Assembly (NCBI GenBank): GCA_003864495.1
Contig: ML133365.1
Coordinates: 1,743,856-1,807,855 of the forward strand
Reading direction: 5' to 3'
Length of the DNA stretch: 64,000 nt
From: Nemopilema nomurai
Taxonomy: Eukaryota > Cnidaria > Scyphozoa > Rhizostomeae > Rhizostomatidae
In this document: positions 57,242-64,000 of the stretch, piece by piece
How the letters are laid out: every line of letters begins with the position of its first letter
Position numbering within the stretch: position 1 is the stretch's first letter
The notes under the pieces: model-generated
Databases searched by the model: none
The model's input: only the letters and a program-made list of their open reading frames with translations
What the model was told of the DNA's origin: nothing
Made by a program: the position numbers and the translations under genes

Positions 57242-59128
57242 GCAGTTACCACAACAAATCCACTTTAAATGGAACTCATTGCTTTTTATTTCTTTAGCCT
57301 CTAGCAAAACTTTATCACAAGTTCCACAGAACTCTAGTGGGCTTATAGCAAGAAGAGCTTTAACAACATAGGTTTTGAAAAAAATCTCCAAATTTAAGGA
57401 CACCTTAATCCAATGAGCATCATCCTTTTCAAGTTTCTGGACCCAAGTTTCTTTCGTTGTCCAAACAATGAAATAACCTTGCAAAGATTGGGTTAGCGCC
57501 ATTTGAGATACGATCTGTGTGTAGTATTTATGGTTCTTGTTCAAACAGATGTTGTTGTCATCGTTAACTTTTAAAAACACGCACATGCTGCTACTGTCTG
57601 TTACTTTTTCATTACGTATATTGAAGGGGCACTTTGTTTCAACTACGCTCTTTCCATGACATGAACATTGCATTATGGCATCAGGTGATGCTCCAATATA
57701 CGCCCTATCCTTGTCCAGAAATAAGCCTGCCTGCTCCAGCTTAAAGTTGATGTGCCTTGTTGCTTCTTCTGCGTAGAATCCCTTTAAAGCATCTGCTTCA
57801 TGATCTCTACCCCACTTGATTGCTTGGATGTGGTCTAAGTTTTCCTCTTGATGTATAATATTGGCCACAAGATGTGTTGTTTTCGGACGTACATCACCCT
57901 TAACGCGGGAAATACTGTTGACTTTTGTGAAGTACTCGTGGTGCTTTGAAGATGTTAATCGGCCTTCTCGATGCTCAATCCATGCTTTGCTTTTGGCCTG
58001 ATTTCTCGTCATCTTTTCAACAGTTTTTACGTCTTTTTCTGAGAAACACATTTTGGCTAGAAATTTTGTTATTTTTGCGTCATCTGATGATAAACTCTGA
58101 TCTACCATTATCGCGTTGGCTATGTTAGCTAGTGTCAAATTGCCTGAGGTTGGAATAGCCATGCCCTCAACAGATTTTAATAATACTGCGTTGGGATTTG
58201 CTACAGAAATTGTGTGGATGAGATTGGACAAACGCTCCCCTGTCATGTTTTGATGTAGACTCTGTCTTGGATCAAACTGGCTTAGTTCCTGCATTCTGGT
58301 TTCCTCTCGGCGGACATCGTCGCTAGGATCTGCTGGCATTTTAGAACGTAATTTCTTACGAACAACGATTTCAGAAATTCTTTTTGGCTCAATGGTGGTC
58401 TTTGTTGCTTGATTCCATGCACAAGGCATGGATGTACAGGATGGAGAGAGAAACCCATTCATGTTGGCATACTCAACCTTGTACAGGGCTGCTATTACAT
58501 GATTGCAGCATCTACTTGCACCTGCCATGCATGAACACCAAGCTGTTAGTATTTTGCCACCAGGCTGAGCAGCAACCCGCAGCTCCTTCTCATTGTGTAT
58601 CGACATTGATGCTCTCACTTTACAGAAAAGAAGAATGACCTCATCTTTTGGTTTACTGACGAGAATCTCGCCAACAAAGTTACTGTCAAAGTAGCTGTAG
58701 GCCTTCTGATCCTTATATTTACCAACGTATTCCACATTGAAATCTCTAACGCTCAGAATATACTCGAAAATGTTTCCCAGTGTAATTGTAGGCCATAGAG
58801 AGAGTTCGTCCTTTTTATCCTCATCCTTGATTTCCTTTGGGTCTGATAAATCCATCTCTTTCAGCCTCTTTACGTACTCTTGTTGGAGAAGTTTGGCTTG
58901 ATCTTCGCTGGACATTACAATAGGCAAACCCATCTCAGCAGCTGAAAACGCTCTGGCAACAAGTTCCACCTTTGTATAGTTGCTTACAGACACCCCTCTT
59001 ACAGTTAAAAAATCCTTCAAACTATTAACTCCCATATCTAGAAAATCCTGATAAGTTCTTGAATGGCTTGCCATTTTAACTGCTAACGTTATAGTAAACT
59101 GAATAACTGCGTACACGAATGAGCGCAA
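57242..59128 (-). CDS. SAP-SWIM-YqaJ nuclease-like protein, long open frame
   Basis: Start at 59126-59128 or the internal Met at about 59072 (MASHSRTYQDFLDMGVNSL). About 628 residues of YqaJ-type sequence stay open. SAP-like DNA-binding helix: LKDFLTVRGVSVSNYTKVEL. SWIM zinc finger: TAWCSCMAGASRCCNHVIAA (C-x-C-xn-C-x-H) around residue 200. YqaJ exonuclease-like domain: WIEHREGRLTSSKHHEYFTK, IKWGRDHEADALKGFYAE, IGASPDAIMQCSCHGKSVVE (Asp, then E-x-K) and YYTQIVSQMALTQSLQGYFI. The metal ligands of the fold appear intact. Related to the broken gene at 39656-41570, so probably ISL2EU cargo, though no transposase accompanies it here. The C terminus is replaced by reverse transcriptase at the N. Confidence 0.8.
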
Positions 59129-59940
59129 ATAGGGCGATTTTCGTGTTTTCTGCTGTTTGCTGTGAAGACTTCAGACCAAGTAGTTAAAACTATTTACAGA
59201 TATCATCAATAAATACGTGGCTAGACGATGGAAAATAACCCGTCATTCAAAGGATAATTATGTAAGGATAATAGACAGTGTAATTAAGTGTTGATTAGCG
59301 AACGGCATGACATTAGAATAGCGTGGTTGTGAAATTACGGCTTTGATATATTGCAAATCGCCATAGCTCCGGTGTGCGGCCATAGGGTCCAAAGGTCAGT
59401 TTGCTACCCAGAATTAATGGCGGACGTTACCCGGGAATGGTTTATTGATTCCAAGGGTGGATCCACACCAATGCAAACCGATGCAACCGATGCGAAAATT
59501 TCAATTTCTAACAGATTCAGATAATTTTATCCACCGCTACGACAAATCGCTTTTCCAACTGATGCAGCTCCTTGTGCTATAGAAAATTAATTTTTCACCA
59601 TATCCTGTCATCCCTCCCACCGCCACCCCCTCCCCCATTTTCCTGATCCATTTCTTGCCATACTCGCGCAGTTTCAGCCCCATTTCCTTTTTCCACCATG
59701 CCTTTGCTCCTTCACTGCTTTGAGATTATAATCGATAAGATGAAAAGCCAGTTTAACATACTAGCAAATTTCAATGTTCTCATCGAAAGAACATTTAGCT
59801 GCAAGACAATCTTATTAACCGAATGCTCAAAAGTATAAGAAAATGTAATGGAGGACTATCATTAAGTAAAACCTTAGATAAGTGAGAAAACACCAATTAA
59901 AAGTTAATATAAAATATACACATCGAGAAAGCGAAAGATT
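59129..59940. other. Non-coding stretch upstream of the YqaJ ORF
   Basis: AT-rich with a few C-rich runs (59600-59640). No gene or complete repeat was recognised. Confidence 0.35.
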
Positions 59941-60347
59941 GAAGAAGATCTAAGGATGCAGGAAAGTAGAAAAATAAAATTAGAGAAAGCAAATGATCAA
60001 GTTCATAAGTGGAATGAAATTTTAAAACAACAAAATACTAGGCTTTCAAAGAAACTTATACAAAAAGCCCATTTGACACTCTCTATGATAAAAAATCAGG
60101 AACAAGAATTATTCAAAATCAAATGCCCAAAAGCTTAAAAAGCAGAGGATCCAAAACTGCAAGGATGCACTTGCATTTCTAGGAATGACTGAGCACACTC
60201 CAATTGAAGTCAAAGTTAGATCTAATACTGGTTCAGTTGAAACTTTAGTGCTTGATAATGAAACTGAAGAGCAAAAGAACAACCTACAAAAGCAAGCTAT
60301 CAAAAAAAGTCTTAGCATGCTGCTCTATGCAAATGATTTAATTTAAA
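59941..60347 (+). pseudogene. Coiled-coil protein fragment interrupted by element E2
   Basis: Reads MQESRKIKLEKANDQVHKWN, QQNTRLSKKLIQKAHLTLSM, then after a frame change DALAFLGMTEHTPIEVKVRS and QKQAIKKSLSMLLYANDLI. Strong heptad-like Leu/Lys/Glu content suggests a coiled coil. The reading ends at GATTTAATTTAA, so the TTAA at 60344-60347 is both the target and the stop. No match to the P2X7-like module. It may belong to another repetitive cnidarian family; the continuation would lie beyond the window. Confidence 0.45.
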
Positions 60348-60640
60348 GTGCCTATCAGGTCAGCTCAAATTTTTTCCATAAACTGACTTAAATTAAGGCC
60401 AAGTATTTATTTTGGCAACTTTAAGTATTTTTAACCATAACAGTCTTGATATGCCCTCAAGAAAGGGGTTTGAAAATGCCACATTCTGGTTAATGTTGCG
60501 CAAAATGGAGACTGGGTCGAGCGGAGTGTATGACGTACGATCCGGAACGATGCTGACTTCTGCCTCGTTTTGCAAGAACTCCTTCACTGGGCTGAAGATC
60601 AACACGTAGACGTTTAAAAACTTGTCTTTTAAACTTAAAC

Positions 60641-62043
60641 ATGAGTTCCGACTCTGAGACCGACCAAAGCCGTTCTGAAAACGCGAGTTTAAGTAACTTT
60701 GAGGAAGAAGATGAGGAACCTGAATTTGTTGTAAGGGAAGGAGCGGCACGTAGCAACGATGATGATATCGATAGGCCTTATACCGGAGAACCTATGGCGG
60801 ACGCGAACTGGGTGCGACAGTATTATAATCGGAGAGAAGAGGAAAGACAGAGAAACGAAATTCTTTCGATGCGATTTAGTGGTTATTTAACGATTCAGTC
60901 ATGTTGAGTAACATATTATAATCTGTACACCTTTGGCTAATTCGGCCTCACTCGCCAACGTTGCAATCGTGAGGTCGATTATTGTAGTTAGGTGACGCAT
61001 TTATAATTATTTCTATTAGTTATTAATACACAAATAAATTCGATATTAAATAGACTATATCATCAATTCCAACTGTTAAAGGGCACAGACGGCAAAGTTC
61101 ATTATTAGTGCCTTCAATTTTTTCTACCCTCGAGGGTTGTTTTTATCACTGGGATGTGTTGATTCATTTCACATGGCATTAACACGAACCATATACAATT
61201 TCGCTTGAATTCTTTTAATTGAAAATTAATAAAAGCATGTTTATTCCTATTAAAGTTAAAGGATAACCTTCTTGCAATGTTTCACACGAAAAAGCCTGTT
61301 TTTTCTCTATCTTCACCTGTTTTTATCTATCCGTTTTTTCATTTTGTTTTTCATCTTATACCAAATTGATACCTTTTTATTCATCTAGGTGTACATGTGG
61401 CCACTGCCATATAGAAAAGCTTTCAACTGCAAAGGAGTGCCAGTGCTGCAGAGAGCTAGAAGCTGTTGCCAGGTGTTTGAGTGATGAAAGGGTGTTTGAT
61501 GATGTTGATGAAGTCCCTCAATGCATCATTCAACATCCAGGATTTTCAGAAGTTTGTCTGGCAAAATGGTCATTAAGACACTTGGCAGACAAATATAGAA
61601 CAAAAGAAAATGTCAAATACAGGAAAACTGGTACAGAGAATGGGTGGGTTTATTGATCACTTTATCTTGGACAAATCTTATATTGTTCAATTTGCTATTA
61701 GATTATGATTTAATTTACCAAAACACTTACTGCTATTTTAGAAAAAAAACTTTAAAATCATATGCAGTATCCTGTTTTTGCATAACTGCTATTGTTGTTT
61801 AAATACTGGTGCTTAGATACAAATCACCAAAAATGTTTGCCCTTTAGAACTAGACAAGTGACTTTATCTGGAATTTTCTGTTCTTTCTGTAGGTTCTTCA
61901 GGGCAGTTGCCTATAGAGAGTTTTCAAGGCTTGTCCATGGGCGCCTAGGAAACAGACGTATTCCACTACCAGCATGTGCTTACCACAAAATCAGGACACA
62001 GTTTCCAGGAGAGGAGTTTAAGGGATTTGAAGATGAAGACTAA
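60641..62043 (+). CDS. P2X7-ballast-like protein, three exons (E2 copy)
   Basis: Exon 1 (60641 to about 60902): acidic Ser-rich N terminus, then GEPMADANWVRQYYNRREEE and SGYLTIQS. Exon 2 (61389-61643): CTCGHCHIEKLSTAKECQCC, then CIIQHPGFSEVCLAKWSLRH. Exon 3 (61893-62043): FFRAVAYREFSRLVHGRLG, RIPLPACAYHKIRTQFPG, then TAA. The exon 2-3 join is GT-AG with matching phase. The exon 1 donor should be TG|GTGAGT but reads TG|TTGAGT, so the first intron may no longer splice. Cys-x-Cys and C-x-C-C ligands are conserved with the E1 copy. No channel domain or membrane segment is present. Confidence 0.75.
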
Positions 62044-62539
62044 TGGATAAATTGAGCTGCAAAAATTATACTTTGTTTTTATTATCTGCTTTCTCTAAAG
62101 GACATCAGCTGGAGAGCAAAGCCATTTTTATCAAATAGTCTATCATTCTAGAGAAAAAATATCACAAAAGGTGTGATATTGCATCCCATATTTATATGTA
62201 CGAAAAAGCCCCTGGCTTTTTGCTGGAGGAAGGAGGGCACTCTTAAATTGTTTTATATGTATATAAACATGCTACAAAATAATATTTGACTTGATACTTC
62301 AAACAATGGGTTATTTTAATTCCTTCAAACTTCTTAGAGGTGCATGGAAACCATAAGAATCATATATTGTAAGGTTGCAGACTGAAAAGGCTTACAATGA
62401 TAATTTACAAATAAAATGTGGTACACAAGTAAACCTCAACCGGGATTTGGTATAAACTTGAAAATGATATCTAAATAGAAATGGTTAGCTTAACGATGTG
62501 GGCCAACTAACAGGGAGTCCTGAAAATTGGTTCAGTTAT

Positions 62540-64000
62540 TTTTTGGGCAGTTAATGACATTTTTATGGCCTTTTATTGGATTTTTGCATAGTCTGCATCT
62601 GCGAACATCCTTTTGGAGGCTTGTATGCTGTTGCTCAATCTGCTGCTGTACCTCTTCCACTAAAATCAATAGAAAATTGTAAATAGAAACCTCCTCAGCT
62701 TGTGACAGAGACCTAATTAAGTGCTATTTCACATTCCGATTGACTAAGGAAATTACAAAAAAATGAAGATTTATCAACAAAGTCAAGAGAAATTGGGAAT
62801 ATCACATTTACCATTAGCTACTTCCCTGGTTATGTTGTCTACAGATTCGAATATTGAACGATAAAGAACCATTTGTAATCGAACTCTTGAGTTTGAGTGT
62901 GTTTTGATACAATTAAATGCAATAATAGGTTTCTCAAATGCTAGAAAAATGTATTTTGAGAAAATTTTTTATCTGAAATTGAAAAGTTTCATTTACATAA
63001 AACAGTCATTTAGATGGGCTAACAGTTGCAATTCCTTCTTTTTACGAACCTTGTGTTGTTGGAGGAACTTCAACTGATACCATTGCCTTCCTTGCAAAAT
63101 GCTTTTCAACAGCAATCGTGCTGCTTTCTTTTTCAAACACAGTGTGCATTGGAGGTGGCACCATCTCTTTTAGCGCCATGCTGGTTCCCTCTAGTGACCC
63201 ATCGATGATGCAGTCCAGAAGAGTTTTGAATATCTCAGTTACATAATCTACATTTTATAAAAAATTAAAATAAAACAACTGATAGTAACACCCGAGTCAG
63301 GAGTGATTCACAAATTGAATTTCTCGAAGTATTTATTTTTTAAAAAAGAGCATTAGACTTTAGCCTCTTCAACATTTTGTTTGCCTTAGCCTCTTCAAAA
63401 TTTGAATCAAAGTAAATCTATGTATTTTTAAATAGGAAAACTTTTGTTTATATTTGCTTTTAAAGAAATAACAAAATTAATCTGTATTTACCAAAGTTCT
63501 GCTTAACACGGACATCCCTCACAGTTGCAATACCATTTTTAAATTTTGGATACACAATTTTAACTTGTGGTAAACCAGTGACAATAGAAGTTCTCAGTTC
63601 ACGTTTAAGGTTCCTGTTAAAGTGTGTAGCTGCCAAAATATGTCTGTGGGAAAACATAAAACACTTTACAATAAGGCATATTTTTGAAAAGTAACCAAAA
63701 CAGAAAACTTTTTAAATGAACAATTCTGAATTTCAAACTTGAAATTTGCACTTTGTGCAAATTTTCCATAGATATTTACCGTATGATCATTCCAGTAAAG
63801 CTGAAAGATGTCATTTTTGGTGCAAAGTGGTTGAGAACTGAGTGGAACCCTTCCAGGCAGCTTGTTTGTGAAAGAGGAGAAGCTTGCTTGACTCCACTCT
63901 GAAAAGACTTTTTGAAAAGAGCCTGCTTAAGCTTCACATGAACGTCAGAATCTGAGAATAATAAAAAATAATAATGAGTGATAAGATATTTTAAATTTTG
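62540..64000 (-). CDS. Kolobok-like transposase, C-terminal exons (E2 copy), incomplete
   Basis: Exons matching E1 in order: about 63955-63780 (KQASPLSQTSCLEGFHSVLN, HFAPKMTSFSFTGMI), about 63650-63490 (HRHILAATHFNRNLKRELRT, IVYPKFKNGIATVRDVRV), 63245-63045 (FKTLLDCIIDGSLEGTSMAL, KEMVPPPMHTVFEKESS) and a last exon about 62660-62540 (VEEVQQQIEQQHTSLQKD, then RRCRLCKNPIKGHKNVINC and PKNN-stop). The LEGFHS block is the counterpart of the E1 LEAFHS block, the likely catalytic Glu. The C-terminal zinc knuckle (C-x2-C-x4-H-x4-5-C type) is seen only in this copy. The N-terminal THAP part is outside the window. Confidence 0.7.

Larger units (their letters stand above)
60348..64000. mobile_element. 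Two-gene P2X7/Kolobok-like element E2, right end outside window
   Basis: Starts after TTAA 60344-60347 with AGTGCCTATCAGG. It has the same plan as E1: a P2X7-ballast-like gene (+, 60641-62043) convergent with transposase exons (-, about 62540 to the edge). The promoter block aligns with E1 (GCGCAAAATGGAGACTGGGT and TGACGTAC at 60531-60538, against GCGCATAAAATGGGACTGG and TGACGTAA). Protein identity to E1 is moderate, so E1 and E2 are separate lineages. Confidence 0.7.

Overview
The window looks like transposon-dense, AT-rich intergenic DNA from an animal, most likely a cnidarian (anthozoan-like). This rests on gene families: many P2X7-ballast-like genes, DUF6589 proteins, HECT genes of the G2E3-like type, THAP transposases, TTF-finger hAT elements, RecQ-like relics and a tRNA-derived SINE. 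Introns have GT-AG borders. No rRNA, true tRNA or CRISPR is visible, and almost every coding region is broken. The species call is inference.

Layout. 1-1293: part of a homeodomain-like plus HMG-box gene on the minus strand. 1537-3680: a decayed hAT transposase. 3868-15412: a head-to-tail array of three nearly identical hAT pseudogenes (period 3735 bp) separated by an 89-bp satellite. 15727-16219: two copies of a tRNA-derived SINE. 17167-18290: an integrase-like transposase relic. 19120-19612: a piggyBac N-terminal fragment. 20232-27566: a 7.3-kb Kolobok-like element carrying two convergent genes, a three-exon P2X7-ballast-like gene (+) and a multi-exon THAP transposase (-). 27571-29454: a HECT-domain gene cut off at the TTAA where that element ends.

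29470-45930 is a nested stack. A DUF6589 gene on the plus strand is interrupted twice. The first insert, 30966-42534, is an Academ-like transposon with about 360-bp inverted repeats and a 3-bp AGG duplication; it encodes a DDE transposase, a PIN/XPG-like nuclease and a Cys-rich tail. The second, 42669-45776, is a 3.1-kb derivative of the P2X7/Kolobok group with a TTAA duplication. The Academ-like gene is itself split by an ISL2EU-like element (36587-41622) that carries a THAP+DDE transposase (+) and a SAP-SWIM-YqaJ nuclease gene (-).

45940-64000: RecQ-like helicase relic (-), an unidentified fragment with a Tudor-like end (+), a stretch with fewer recognisable genes and a 330-bp-spaced duplication, a hAT relic (-), a Ty3/gypsy-like pol relic (+), a long SAP-SWIM-YqaJ ORF fused to reverse transcriptase at an assembly N, and a second two-gene P2X7/Kolobok-like element (60348 to the window end) inserted at a TTAA in a coiled-coil reading frame.

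The most notable point is that P2X7-ballast-like genes sit inside three separate TTAA-type transposon copies, two of them paired with a convergent transposase gene. The copies share inverted terminal regions that carry a TGACGTAA-type motif near each promoter. This suggests the ballast-like protein is a regular second protein of these elements.
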